From: Zestomonas carbonaria
GTDB lineage: Bacteria; Pseudomonadota; Gammaproteobacteria; Pseudomonadales; Pseudomonadaceae
Reading direction: 5' to 3'
NCBI RefSeq assembly: GCF_904061905.1
Contig: NZ_CAJFCI010000023.1
Coordinates: 101,067 to 165,066 of the forward strand
Length of the DNA stretch: 64,000 nt
Of the stretch, positions 1 through 12,071 are shown piece by piece. The notes under the pieces are model-generated. The model searched no databases. It was given only the letters and a program-made list of their open reading frames with translations, and was not told where the DNA came from. Position numbers and translations under genes: made by a program. Each line of letters opens with the position of its first letter. The first letter of the stretch is position 1.

Positions 1-266
1 AGAAGGCCGCAGCCGAAACCCGCGCCGCGCAACTGGCCGAGCTGGAAGTCACCATCACCGCCACCGCTGGCGATGAAGGCAAGCTGTTCGGCTCCATCGG
101 CACCCACGACATCGCCGACGCGCTGACCGCCGCTGGCGTCGAAGTGGCCAAGAGCGAAGTTCGCCTGCCCAACGGCACCATCCGCAACGTTGGCGAGTTC
201 GACATCGCGCTGCACCTGCACACCGACGTCGAAGCTTCCGTCCGCGTCATCGTGGTGGCTGCCTAA
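1..266 (+). CDS. rplI: 50S ribosomal protein bL9, C-terminal part (5' truncated by window edge)
   Basis: Open from the window edge in the frame starting at base 3 and ending with TAA at 264-266, giving 87 residues of the C-terminal domain. The stretch contains the characteristic GKLFGSIG(T)HDIADAL motif of bL9 and ends [11 protein letters not shown]. bL9 is a structural protein of the large ribosomal subunit. It lies directly upstream of dnaB, as in other Pseudomonas genomes, and is followed by a terminator hairpin. The start lies outside the window. Confidence 0.95.
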   Translation, partial: KAAAETRAAQLAELEVTITATAGDEGKLFGSIGTHDIADALTAAGVEVAKSEVRLPNGTIRNVGEFDIALHLHTDVEASVRVIVVAA

Positions 267-311
267 GCAATACCGATCGCCTTTGCACCTTCGGGTGCGG
301 GCGGTAACATC

Positions 312-351
312 GGGCACGGTCCTGCGTGAGCGGGCCGTGCCCTTTGTTTTT
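312..351 (+). terminator. Rho-independent terminator after rplI
   Basis: An 8-bp stem (GGGCACGG at 312-319 pairing with CCGTGCCC at 335-342) is followed by a T-rich tract at 343-350. It lies 46 bases after the rplI stop and before dnaB, so dnaB is probably transcribed at least partly from its own promoter. Confidence 0.75.
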
Positions 352-443
352 GGGTTATATCCCCGCCTCCCGAGAGAAGAATGGGGAATGCCCGCCAGGG
401 CACCGTTTGTGTCTGTCCAATCCGAATTATGTCCGCCGAGCCC

Positions 444-1838
444 ATGAACGATATCAGCGTCCCCGAGCAATACGATCTGCAGACCGCCGCCCTCAAGGTG
501 CCGCCGCATTCGATCGAGGCCGAACAGGCCGTGCTGGGCGGCTTGATGCTCGACAACAACGCCTGGGAGCGGGTGCTCGACGCGGTGTCCGATGGCGACT
601 TCTACCGCCACGACCACCGTCTCATCTTCCGGGCCATCTTCAAGCTGGCCGAGCGCAACCACCCGTTCGACGTGGTGACCCTGTCCGAACAGCTCGACAA
701 GGAAGGCCAACTGTCCCAGGTCGGCGGCCTGGCCTATCTCGGCGAGCTGGCCAAGAACACCCCGTCGGTGGCCAACATCAAGGCCTACGCGAGCATCATC
801 CGCGAGCGCGCCACCTTGCGGAAGCTGATCGGCATCAGCAACGAGATCGCCGACAGCGCCTACGAGCCCCAGGGCCGCAGCGGCGAGGAAATCCTCGACG
901 AGGCCGAACGCAAGATCTTCGAGATCGCCGAGGCGCGGCCGAAGACCGGCGGGCCGGTGGGGATCAACGACATACTGGTCAAGGCCATCGACCGCATCGA
1001 CAGCCTGTTCAACGCTGGCGACGCGATCACCGGCCTGTCCACCGGCTTCAACGACCTGGACAACCTGACCAGCGGCCTGCAGCCGGCCGACATGATCATC
1101 GTCGCCGGCCGTCCGTCGATGGGTAAGACCACCTTCGCCATGAACCTGGTGGAGAACGCGCTGATGCGCAGCGACAAGTCGATCCTCGTCTACTCGCTGG
1201 AAATGCCCTCGGAATCCATCGTCATCCGTATGCTCGCCTCGCTCGGGCGCATCGACCAGACCAAGGTGCGTTCCGGTCGCCTCGACGACGACGACTGGCC
1301 GCGGCTGACCTCGGCGGTCAACCTGCTCAACGACCGCAAGCTGTTCATCGACGACACCGCCGGCATCAGCCCCTCGGAGATGCGCGCGCGCACCCGCCGG
1401 CTGGCCCGCGAGCACGGCGAGATCGGCCTGATCATGGTCGACTACCTGCAGTTGATGCAGATTCCCGGCTCCAGCGGCGACAACCGGGTCAACGAGATCT
1501 CCGAGATCTCGCGCTCGCTGAAGGCGCTGGCCAAGGAATTCAACTGCCCGGTGATCGCCCTGTCGCAGCTCAACCGCGGCCTCGAACAGCGGCCGAACAA
1601 GCGCCCGATCAACTCCGACCTGCGTGAGTCCGGGGCCATTGAGCAGGACGCCGACATCATCCTGTTCGTCTACCGCGACGAGGTGTATCACCCAGAGACC
1701 GAGTTCAAGGGCGTCGCCGAGATCATCATCGGCAAGCAGCGTAACGGCCCGCTGGGCACCGCGCGGCTGGCCTTCCTCGGCAAGTACTCGCGCTTCGAGA
1801 ACCTGGCGCCGGGTAGTTACCAGTTCGATGACGAATAA
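444..1838 (+). CDS. dnaB: Replicative DNA helicase DnaB
   Basis: 464 residues, the usual DnaB length. The hexameric helicase unwinds DNA ahead of the replication fork and recruits primase. The N-terminal DnaB domain spans about 20-125. The RecA-like ATPase core holds Walker A GRPSMGKTT at about 222-230 and Walker B LIMVDY at about 329-334, followed by the QLNRGLEQRPNKRP region. The start MNDISVPEQYD matches the conserved Pseudomonas N-terminus. An in-frame ATG exists 63 bases upstream (381) but would add an unconserved, rRNA-leader-like extension. No intein is present in the ATPase core. Confidence 0.96.
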   Translation: MNDISVPEQYDLQTAALKVPPHSIEAEQAVLGGLMLDNNAWERVLDAVSDGDFYRHDHRLIFRAIFKLAERNHPFDVVTLSEQLDKEGQLSQVGGLAYLGELAKNTPSVANIKAYASIIRERATLRKLIGISNEIADSAYEPQGRSGEEILDEAERKIFEIAEARPKTGGPVGINDILVKAIDRIDSLFNAGDAITGLSTGFNDLDNLTSGLQPADMIIVAGRPSMGKTTFAMNLVENALMRSDKSILVYSLEMPSESIVIRMLASLGRIDQTKVRSGRLDDDDWPRLTSAVNLLNDRKLFIDDTAGISPSEMRARTRRLAREHGEIGLIMVDYLQLMQIPGSSGDNRVNEISEISRSLKALAKEFNCPVIALSQLNRGLEQRPNKRPINSDLRESGAIEQDADIILFVYRDEVYHPETEFKGVAEIIIGKQRNGPLGTARLAFLGKYSRFENLAPGSYQFDDE

Positions 1839-1844
1839 GGGCCG

Positions 1845-2220
1845 ATAAGGGCGCTGGAGGCTGGAAGGCTGGACGAAAAGGCGACGTGGGGGGCGTCCCC
1901 CTCGCTCCTACATGTTTATTGGGTCCCCGCGTTCGCGGGGACGACGGGGACGAAACCCCAGCGCCAGACCGTCATTCCCCTACGCGGGCCGCCGCTAACG
2001 CGGGAATCCAATAAACAGCCACGTAGCCACTCGTCCGCTGTTGTAGGAGCCAGCTTGCTGGCGATGCCTTGGACGTTGCCGGTGATCGCGCGCATGGCGC
2101 GCTCCTACAGGTCAGCATCAATGCCGTGTTCGTAGGATCGGCGGGGACGCCCAGTTCCATGGCCGCGATAAAAGGTTTGACGCAGAAGGTGCATGGCCAG
2201 CCTCCAGCCTCCAGCCTGTT
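1845..2220. repeat. Repeat-filled dnaB-alr intergenic region (three repeat families)
   Basis: This 413-base gap has no credible gene. It holds: (i) a palindrome CCCCGCG-TT-CGCGGGG at about 1925-1940 and a relative at 1974-2007 of the TTCCCGCGTTCGCGGGAA type; (ii) TGTAGGAGCCAGCTTGCTGG at 2042-2061 facing GGCGCGCTCCTACA at about 2096-2109, a long inverted pair; (iii) GCTGGAGGCTGG-type sequence at 1853-1876 facing CCAGCCTCCAGCCT at 2199-2218, closing an outer inverted repeat. All three families recur in other gaps of this window. A TAGAAT -10-like hexamer at 2220-2225 may serve alr. Confidence 0.7.
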
Positions 2221-2251
2221 AGAATGTCCCCTGTTTCCGTGGAGTCTTTCC

Positions 2252-3334
2252 ATGCGTCCGCTCGTCGCCACCATCGACCTGGCTGCCATTCGCCGCAATT
2301 ACGCCCTGGCCAAGCTTTGCGCTCCGGGTCGGAAGGCCTTCGCCGTGGTCAAGGCCAATGCCTATGGGCATGGCGTCCGCGAGGTGGTCGCGGCGCTTGC
2401 CAGGGAGGCCGACGGTTTTGCCGTGGCCAGCCTGGAGGAGGCGGTCGAGGTGCGCGCGGTGCAGGCCGGGGCGCGTCTGTTGTTGCTGGAGGGCTGCTTC
2501 GATGCCGGCGAGTTGCCGCTGGTTTCGCGGCTCGGCCTGGACGTGGTGGTGCAGGACGACCGCCAGGCCGAGGCGCTGTTGACCGCGTCGATCGATCGGC
2601 CGGTCAACGTCTGGCTCAAGCTGGACAGCGGCATGCACCGCCTGGGGCTGACCCCGGCCGGGGTGCGCCACTGGTTCACCCGCTTGCGCGCGGCGCACCA
2701 GGTCGCCGAGGTGAACCTGATCAGCCACTTCGCCTGTGCCGATGAACGCGGCCACAGCCTCACCGATCTGCAACTGGAGCGTTTCCTCGATCTGCTCGAC
2801 CTGGACTTCGACCTGCGTTCGTTGTCCAACTCGGCGGCGGTGCTGACCATCCCGGCGGCGCACATGGACTGGCTGCGTCCCGGCATCATGCTCTACGGCG
2901 CGACGCCGTTCGCCGAGCTGTCCGCCGTCGAGCTGGGCTTGCAGCCGGCGATGAGCCTGACCGCGCAAGTGATTTCCGTGCGCGAGGTACCGGCCGGGGA
3001 TAGCGTGGGCTATGGCGCGGCCTGGATCGCAGCGGGGCGGGCGCGGATCGGCACGGTCAGTTGCGGCTACGCCGATGGCTATCCCCGGCATGCGCCGTCC
3101 GGCACCCCGATGGTGGTGCGCGGCCGCCGGTTGCCGCTGGTCGGGCGGGTGTCGATGGATATGCTCACCGTCGATCTCACCTCGCTGCCCGAGGCGCAGG
3201 CCGGCGACAGCGTGGAGCTGTGGGGCGCGCAGTTGCCGGTCGACGAGGTTGCCCATGCCTGCGGCACCATCGGCTACGAGTTGCTGACCAAGGTCACCGC
3301 GCGGGTGCCCAGGATCTACCTCTGCGCCGATTGA
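2252..3334 (+). CDS. alr: Alanine racemase
   Basis: 360 residues, typical of Alr/DadX. A PLP enzyme interconverting L- and D-alanine for peptidoglycan. The PLP-binding lysine is K34 in the AVVKANAYGHG motif; the catalytic tyrosine is Y254 in the SVGYGAAW motif of the C-terminal domain. The ATG at 2252 (MRPLVATIDL) matches the conserved start; a longer frame upstream (from 2069) runs through intergenic repeats and is rejected. Its position after dnaB supports the biosynthetic Alr rather than the catabolic DadX, which sits with dadA elsewhere. Confidence 0.94.
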   Translation: MRPLVATIDLAAIRRNYALAKLCAPGRKAFAVVKANAYGHGVREVVAALAREADGFAVASLEEAVEVRAVQAGARLLLLEGCFDAGELPLVSRLGLDVVVQDDRQAEALLTASIDRPVNVWLKLDSGMHRLGLTPAGVRHWFTRLRAAHQVAEVNLISHFACADERGHSLTDLQLERFLDLLDLDFDLRSLSNSAAVLTIPAAHMDWLRPGIMLYGATPFAELSAVELGLQPAMSLTAQVISVREVPAGDSVGYGAAWIAAGRARIGTVSCGYADGYPRHAPSGTPMVVRGRRLPLVGRVSMDMLTVDLTSLPEAQAGDSVELWGAQLPVDEVAHACGTIGYELLTKVTARVPRIYLCAD

Positions 3335-3362
3335 GCGCTGCCTTCAAGCCCGAGCTCCATGG

Positions 3363-3391
3363 TCGGACTTGTTTACTTTTTGTGCTATATT
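3363..3391 (+). promoter_or_regulatory. Candidate sigma-70 promoter for ygiQ
   Basis: A TATATT -10 hexamer at 3386-3391 follows TCGGAC (3363-3368) at 17-bp spacing, in a short AT-rich island of an otherwise GC-rich gap. Position about 35 bases before the ygiQ start fits. The -35 match is weak. Confidence 0.4.
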
Positions 3392-3425
3392 CCGCGCCCC
3401 CGTGATGTCCGACTGATCAAAAAAC

Positions 3426-5699
<2,274 letters not shown>

Positions 5700-5701
5700 T
5701 G

Positions 5702-5730
5702 AAAACGCCAGCCCCGGGGCTGGCGTTTTT
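5702..5730 (+). terminator. Rho-independent terminator after ygiQ
   Basis: A perfect 14-bp palindrome, AAAACGCCAGCCCC (5702-5715) against GGGGCTGGCGTTTT (5716-5729), ending in a T run. It starts three bases after the ygiQ stop. Confidence 0.9.
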
Positions 5731-5756
5731 CGTTGGGTGGCCCGGATGCTCTGACC

Positions 5757-5975
5757 TCCCACGCCCTCCGGGAGAGGGCCGGGGTGAGGGGCGATGTTTT
5801 CGGCCACCCCAGAACTTCCCTTTGTTCCCCTGCATCCAGGGAGAGTAACCAACCACATCAGGCAGACGCCTTGTAGGGTGCGCGGTGCGCACCGTTTACC
5901 CTGGCGCAGGTAAGGTGTTTCGCTGGAAACGTAGGTGTTGGCACCGGATCGATGCGCACGGCGCACCCTACGGGA
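5757..5975. repeat. Intergenic repeats before the beta-helix gene
   Basis: The gap holds a CCCTCCGGGAGAGGGCCGGG-type element at 5764-5783 (relatives at 20658 and 28646) and two facing copies of the TAGGGTGCGC/GCGCACCCTA element (about 5876-5893 and 5955-5971; relatives at 16190 and 20451). No gene is seen between the ygiQ terminator and the dyad at 5999. Confidence 0.6.
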
Positions 5976-5988
5976 TGAAATCGAGTGC

Positions 5989-6028
5989 TTGGCTCGACGT
6001 TATTTTGGCACTAAAGTACCAAAATAAC
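5989..6028 (+). promoter_or_regulatory. Promoter with large dyad operator, beta-helix/cytochrome pair
   Basis: Left arm GTTATTTTGGCACT (5999-6012) and right arm AGTACCAAAATAAC (6015-6028) are complementary at 13 of 14 positions around a 2-bp centre. A possible promoter, TTGGCT (5989-5994), 17 bp, TAAAGT (6012-6017), places the dyad centre on the -10. A TetR-like repressor would fit this geometry, but no adjacent regulator gene is present, so the binding protein is unknown. Confidence 0.6.
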
Positions 6029-6047
6029 GATAATGCTGGAGCCCGCC

Positions 6048-7291
<1,244 letters not shown>

Positions 7292-7295
<4 letters not shown>

Positions 7296-8407
7296 TCCGC
7301 CTGTTGTGGCTGGGCCTGGCGCTGCTGCTGGCCGCTTGCGGCAAGCCGGCGGCGCCGCTGTACCTGCCGGAGGGCGAGGACTATCCCGAAAAGCTCGGCG
7401 ACTGGCGCCTGTTGCAGCGCGAAAGCGGCTGGCTGCGTCCGGCCGACGGGGTGCTGCCCTACGACCTCAACACCCCGCTGTTCAGCGACTACGCGCACAA
7501 GCTGCGCACCCTGTGGATGCCGGAGGGGCAGGCGGCGCGCTACGCCGAGGAGCATTTCGAGTTCCCGGTCGGCACCCTGCTGAGCAAGACCTTCTACTAC
7601 CTCAAGGACGACCAGGGCCGCCTGCTGCTGAGTGATGCCGATGGCCGCGATCCGCAGCGCGGCCTCGACCTGGACCGCGTGCAACTGATCGAGACGCGAA
7701 TCCTGCTCAGGCAGAAGGACGGCTGGGTGACGCTGCCCTACGTGTGGGACGCCGAACAGCGCGAGGCGACCCTGGAGTGGGCCGGCGCCAGACAGGACCT
7801 GACGCTGCGCGACGAGAGCGGACGCGAACTGGCGGTCGCCTATCAGGTGCCCGACGCCAACCAGTGCGCCGGCTGCCACGAGGAGCGCCATGGCCAGGGC
7901 AGCCATCCGCTGGGCCCCAAGGCGCGGCATCTGAACAAGGACTTCGCCTACCCCGACGGCACTGCCAACCAGTTGCGGCGCTGGGCCGAGCGCGGTTTGC
8001 TGGACGGCTTGCCGGAAGACCTGGCCGGCGTGTCGCGCAACACTCTGTGGGGCCATCCGCGCGCCGGTGAGGGGCTGGAGCAGCAGGCGCGCAGCTACCT
8101 GGACGCCAACTGCTCCCACTGCCACAACCCGCAGGGACCGGGGCGCACCTCCGGGCTGTACCTCGACCCGGCCACCCCGCTGGGCATCGGCTACGGCCTG
8201 TGCAAGCAGCCGGTGGCCGCCGGCAAGGGCTCCGGCAACCGCCTGGTGGATATCCACCCCGGCGCGCCGGAAAAGTCCGTGCTGAGCTTCCGCATGCACA
8301 GCACCGACCCCAGCATCATGATGCCCGAGCTGGGACGCTCCACCGTGCACCGCGAGGGCCTGGAGCTGATCGATCGCTGGATCGCCAGCCTGGATGGGGA
8401 ATGCTGA
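7292..8407 (+). CDS. SO2930/HNE_0200 family c-type cytochrome lipoprotein (TIGR03806-type)
   Basis: 371 residues. Signal peptide with lipobox LLAAC (C16). Two haem-binding sites: CAGCH at 192-196 and CSHCH at 274-278, so a diheme c-type cytochrome exported to the periplasmic side. The N-terminal 180 residues are a conserved family-specific region (PYDLNTPLFSDYAHKLR, FPVGTLLSKTFYY). Translationally coupled to the beta-helix gene through ATGA. Being envelope-bound with two haems it probably transfers electrons in a periplasmic oxidation involving the partner protein, but no substrate can be named. Confidence 0.82.
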
Positions 8408-8427
8408 GGGGCTTTTTCCAAGGGCCG

Positions 8428-8492
8428 TAGGGTGAGCTTCAGGCCACCGAGCGGAGTCGAGCCTTGTCTGGTGGGCTGAAGCCCGCCCTACA
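8428..8492. repeat. TAGGGTGGGCTGAAGCCC-type palindromic repeat
   Basis: Degenerate facing copies, TAGGGTGAGCTTCAGGCCACC at about 8430-8449 and GGTGGGCTGAAGCCCGCCCT at 8470-8489, of a repeat that recurs at 26927, 28731, 39899 and 53632 in this window. Confidence 0.6.
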
Positions 8493-8519
8493 TCTTGCTG
8501 ACACACGGCGAACCATTCT

Positions 8520-8538
8520 GGTGCGCTACAGTCGCACC
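8520..8538. promoter_or_regulatory. Inverted repeat, possible activator site for the sigma-54 promoter
   Basis: GGTGCG (8520-8525) and CGCACC (8533-8538) form a dyad with a 7-bp centre about 104 bases before the expected transcription start of the downstream sigma-54 promoter, a usual distance for an enhancer-binding protein. The half-site orientation is the reverse of a classical NtrC site, so the activator is not identified. Confidence 0.4.
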
Positions 8539-8605
8539 TGTGCGGGCGAAGCCCAGTTCCGGTGCCTGGGCCCTCTGGAAGCCCCCGGAAAGCCCGTCCG
8601 GCGCG

Positions 8606-8621
8606 CTGGCATAAGTCTTGC
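8606..8621 (+). promoter_or_regulatory. Sigma-54 (-24/-12) promoter of the transglutaminase/ATP-grasp cluster
   Basis: CTGGCATAAGTCTTGC has the invariant GG (8608-8609) and GC (8620-8621) separated by exactly 10 bp and agrees with the RpoN consensus at most positions (CTGGCA ... TTGC). It lies 40 bases before the GTG start at 8661. Expected transcription start is about 8633. Confidence 0.65.
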
Positions 8622-8660
8622 GCGCTCCCCTGCATCGTTCCGGTTCGCGGGAGGCCCGCT

Positions 8661-11600
8661 GTGTCCATCCATGTCGCGCTGCACCATGTCAGCCACTACC
8701 GCTACGACCGCGAGGTCAGCCTCGGTCCGCAGATCATCCGCCTGCGCCCAGCGCCGCACAGCCGCACGCGGATCATTTCCTATGCGCTGAAGGTCGAGCC
8801 CGGCGAGCACTTCATCAACTGGCAGCAGGACCCGCAGGGCAACTACCTGGCGCGTCTGGTGTTCCCGGAGAAGACCCGCGAGCTGAAGGTGGAGGTCGAC
8901 CTGGTCGCCGAGATGGCGGTGTTCAACCCCTTCGACTTCTTCCTCGAACCCTACGCGGAGAAGTTCCCCTTCGCCTACACCGACGCCGAGCAGCGCGAGC
9001 TGGCGCCCTACCTGATCAAGCAAAGCGCCGAGCCGCGCTTCGCCGAGTACCTGGCGAGCATCGAGCGCACGCCGACGCCGAGCGTCGATTTCCTGGTCGC
9101 CCTCAACCAGCGCCTGAGCGAGGACATCCGCTACCTGATCCGCCTCGAGCCGGGCGTGCAGAGCCCCGAGGAGACCCTGGTCAAGGCGTCCGGCTCGTGC
9201 CGCGACTCCGGCTGGCTGCTGGTCCAGTTGCTGCGTCACCTGGGTCTCGCCGCGCGCTTCGTGTCCGGCTACCTGATCCAGCTCACCGCCGACCAGAAGT
9301 CCCTCGACGGCCCTTCCGGCACCGAAGTGGACTTCACCGACCTGCACGCCTGGTGCGAGGTGTACCTGCCCGGCGCCGGCTGGATCGGCCTCGACCCGAC
9401 CAGCGGGTTGTTCGCCGGCGAAGGCCATATTCCCCTGGCCTGTAGCCCCGAGCCGTCCTCGGCGGCGCCGATCAGCGGCATGGTGGAAGAGTGCGAGTGC
9501 GCGTTCAGCCACGAGATGCGCGTGGACCGCGAATGGGAGGCGCCGCGCGTCACCAGGCCGTACAGCGAGGAGCAGTGGCAGGCGATCCGCGCCCTCGGCG
9601 AGCTCATCGACGCCGACCTGGCCAGGGGCGACGTGCGCCTGACCATGGGCGGCGAACCGACCTTCGTGGCCATCGACCACCTCGACGACCCGGAGTGGAA
9701 CACCGACGCGCTGGGCCCCAACAAGCGCCGTCTGGCCGCCGGGCTGTTCCATCGCCTGCGCGAGCACTATGCGCCCCATGGCCTGATGCATTTCGGGCAG
9801 GGCAAGTGGTACCCCGGCGAGCAGTTGCCGCGCTGGTCGCTGAACTGTTTCTGGCGCAAGGACGGCGAGCCGATCTGGCAGGATCCGGCGCTGTACGCCG
9901 ACGAGACGCGCTTCTACGGTGCCGACGCGCGCCTGGCCGGGCGTTTCCTGGCCGCCGTGGCCGAGCGCCTGGGGGTTGCCGCCGAGAACGCCTTCCCGGC
10001 CTACGAGGACTGGTTCTACTACCTGTGGCGCGAGCGGCGGCTGCCGGCCAACGTCAGCCCCGAGGACGCCCGCCTGGCCGACCCGCTGGAGCGCGAGCGG
10101 CTGCGCAAGGTGTTCTGTCGCGGGCTGGGCGAGGTGGTCGGGCATATCCTGCCGGTCTCGCGCAGCGCCGACGGCAACGAATGGCTGAGCGGCCAGTGGT
10201 TCCTGCGCGACGAGCACTGCCGGCTGATCCCCGGCGATTCGCCGCTCGGCTACCGTCTGCCGCTGGACTCGCAACCCTGGGCCAGCGAGGCCGATTACCC
10301 CTACGTGCAGGCGCCCGACCCCAACCAGCCGTTCCCGCCGCTGCCGGCGCGCCAGCACATCCAGCGCCAGTTGCGCGTTCCGCTGTTTCCGCAGCAGGGC
10401 GTGCAGGAGCAGGTGCCGCCGTCACCGTTCGAGTCGGCCGCCGGCATCGTGCGCACCGCGCTGTGCGCCGAGCCGCGCGATGGCCGGCTGTACATCTTCA
10501 TGCCGCCGATGGCCGAGCTGGAGCACTACCTGGAGCTGGTCGCCGCCATCGAATCGACGGCCGCCGAGCTGCGTTGCCCGGTGCTGCTGGAAGGCTACGA
10601 GCCGCCGGGCGATCCGCGCCTGGGCAACTTCCGCGTGACCCCGGACCCGGGCGTCATCGAGGTCAATATCCACCCATCGAGCAGTTGGGAGGAGCTGGTC
10701 GAGCGCACCGGGTTCCTCTACGAGGCGGCCCGGCAGAGCCGCCTTTCCAGCGAGAAGTTCATGGTCGATGGCCGCCATTCCGGAACCGGCGGCGGCAACC
10801 ACTTCGTGCTGGGCGGCGCCACCCCGGCGGACTCGCCGTTCCTGCGCCGCCCGGACCTGCTGCGCAGCCTGATCAGCTACTGGCACAACCATCCGTCGCT
10901 GTCCTACCTGTTCTCCGGGCTGTTCGTCGGCCCGACCTCGCAGGCGCCGCGCGTGGACGAGGCGCGCAATGATGCGCTCTACGAACTGGAGATCGCCTTC
11001 GCGCAGATGCCCGAGCCGGGCGCCGACTGCCCGCCCTGGCTGGTCGACCGTCTGCTGCGCAACCTGCTGGTGGACGTCACCGGCAACACCCACCGTGCCG
11101 AGTTCTGCATCGACAAGCTGTATTCGCCGGACTCCGCTTCCGGGCGCCTCGGCCTGCTCGAACTGCGCGCCTTCGAGATGCCGCCCCACGCGCAGATGAG
11201 CCTGGCCCAGCAACTGCTGCTGCGCGGCCTGGTGGCGCGCTTCTGGGATGAGCCCTACCGGCCGCCGAAGTTGGCGCGCTGGGGCACCGAACTGCACGAC
11301 CGCTTCCTGCTGCCGCATTTCGTCGCCCAGGACTTCGCCGATGTGCTGGAGGAAATGCGCCGCGCCGGCTACGCGTTGCAGGACGACTGGTTCGCCCCGC
11401 ACTTCGAGTTCCGCTTCCCCAAACTGGGCGACTTCGAGGTCAAGGGCATCGACCTCGAGCTGCGCCAGGCCCTGGAGCCCTGGCACGTGCTCGGCGAGGA
11501 GGGCTCCGCCGGTGGCACCGTGCGCTATGTGGACTCTTCGCTGGAGCGGGTGCAGGTCAAGCTGGCCGGCCTGGCCCCGGATCGCTACGTGCTGACCTGC

Positions 11601-11954
11601 AATGGCCAGCCGGTGCCGATGCGGCCCACCGGCACGGTCGGTGAATTCGTCGGCGGCGTGCGTTACCGCGCCTGGCAGCCACCGAGCTGTTTGCAGCCGA
11701 CCATCGGCGTGCACGCGCCGCTGGTGTTCGACCTGGTCGATACCTGGATGGGGCGCTCGCTGGGCGGTTGCCAGTATCATGTCGCCCATCCCGGCGGTCG
11801 CAACTACGAAACCCGCCCGGTCAATGCCTATGAGGCGGAAAGCCGGCGCCTGGCGCGCTTCTTCCGGCATGGGCACACCCCTGGCAGACTGGCGGTGGCG
11901 GCGCCGATCGACAATGCTGAACTGCCGATGATCCTGGATTTGCGGCGCGGTTAG
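8661..11954 (+). CDS. Large transglutaminase-like / DUF2126 protein
   Basis: 1097 residues, no signal peptide. The N-terminal part (about 1-290) is a bacterial transglutaminase-like domain with a complete Cys-His-Asp triad: C180 (GSCRDSG), H229 (DLHAWCEV) and D245 (GLDPTSG). The remainder (about 310-1097) is the DUF2126 region with conserved stretches [23 protein letters not shown], and [17 protein letters not shown] 8661 is preceded by GGAGG at 8650 and begins [14 protein letters not shown], the usual family start. First gene of a three-gene cluster conserved in many bacteria and predicted to build or modify a peptide. The enzyme activity has not been established. Confidence 0.88.
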   Translation: MSIHVALHHVSHYRYDREVSLGPQIIRLRPAPHSRTRIISYALKVEPGEHFINWQQDPQGNYLARLVFPEKTRELKVEVDLVAEMAVFNPFDFFLEPYAEKFPFAYTDAEQRELAPYLIKQSAEPRFAEYLASIERTPTPSVDFLVALNQRLSEDIRYLIRLEPGVQSPEETLVKASGSCRDSGWLLVQLLRHLGLAARFVSGYLIQLTADQKSLDGPSGTEVDFTDLHAWCEVYLPGAGWIGLDPTSGLFAGEGHIPLACSPEPSSAAPISGMVEECECAFSHEMRVDREWEAPRVTRPYSEEQWQAIRALGELIDADLARGDVRLTMGGEPTFVAIDHLDDPEWNTDALGPNKRRLAAGLFHRLREHYAPHGLMHFGQGKWYPGEQLPRWSLNCFWRKDGEPIWQDPALYADETRFYGADARLAGRFLAAVAERLGVAAENAFPAYEDWFYYLWRERRLPANVSPEDARLADPLERERLRKVFCRGLGEVVGHILPVSRSADGNEWLSGQWFLRDEHCRLIPGDSPLGYRLPLDSQPWASEADYPYVQAPDPNQPFPPLPARQHIQRQLRVPLFPQQGVQEQVPPSPFESAAGIVRTALCAEPRDGRLYIFMPPMAELEHYLELVAAIESTAAELRCPVLLEGYEPPGDPRLGNFRVTPDPGVIEVNIHPSSSWEELVERTGFLYEAARQSRLSSEKFMVDGRHSGTGGGNHFVLGGATPADSPFLRRPDLLRSLISYWHNHPSLSYLFSGLFVGPTSQAPRVDEARNDALYELEIAFAQMPEPGADCPPWLVDRLLRNLLVDVTGNTHRAEFCIDKLYSPDSASGRLGLLELRAFEMPPHAQMSLAQQLLLRGLVARFWDEPYRPPKLARWGTELHDRFLLPHFVAQDFADVLEEMRRAGYALQDDWFAPHFEFRFPKLGDFEVKGIDLELRQALEPWHVLGEEGSAGGTVRYVDSSLERVQVKLAGLAPDRYVLTCNGQPVPMRPTGTVGEFVGGVRYRAWQPPSCLQPTIGVHAPLVFDLVDTWMGRSLGGCQYHVAHPGGRNYETRPVNAYEAESRRLARFFRHGHTPGRLAVAAPIDNAELPMILDLRRG

Positions 11955-11956
11955 CC

Positions 11957-12030
11957 GCTCTCTCCCGCGCAGGGGAGGCGGGGGCGAGGCTCCCGCCGGT
12001 TCCTCTCCCATCAACGGGAGAGGAAACTTG
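11957..12030. repeat. CTCTCCC...GGGAGAGG intergenic inverted repeat
   Basis: CCTCTCCCATCAACGGGAGAGG at 12002-12023 forms a short hairpin preceded by a degenerate CTCTCCCGCGCAGGGGAGG-type copy at 11961-11979. It may be an ordinary intergenic repeat or a weak attenuator between the first two genes of the cluster; no T tract follows. Confidence 0.5.
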
Positions 12031-12071
12031 CCGATAATTAGAAGTACCGCCGCCTGCCTGCCGAGTGCCCG

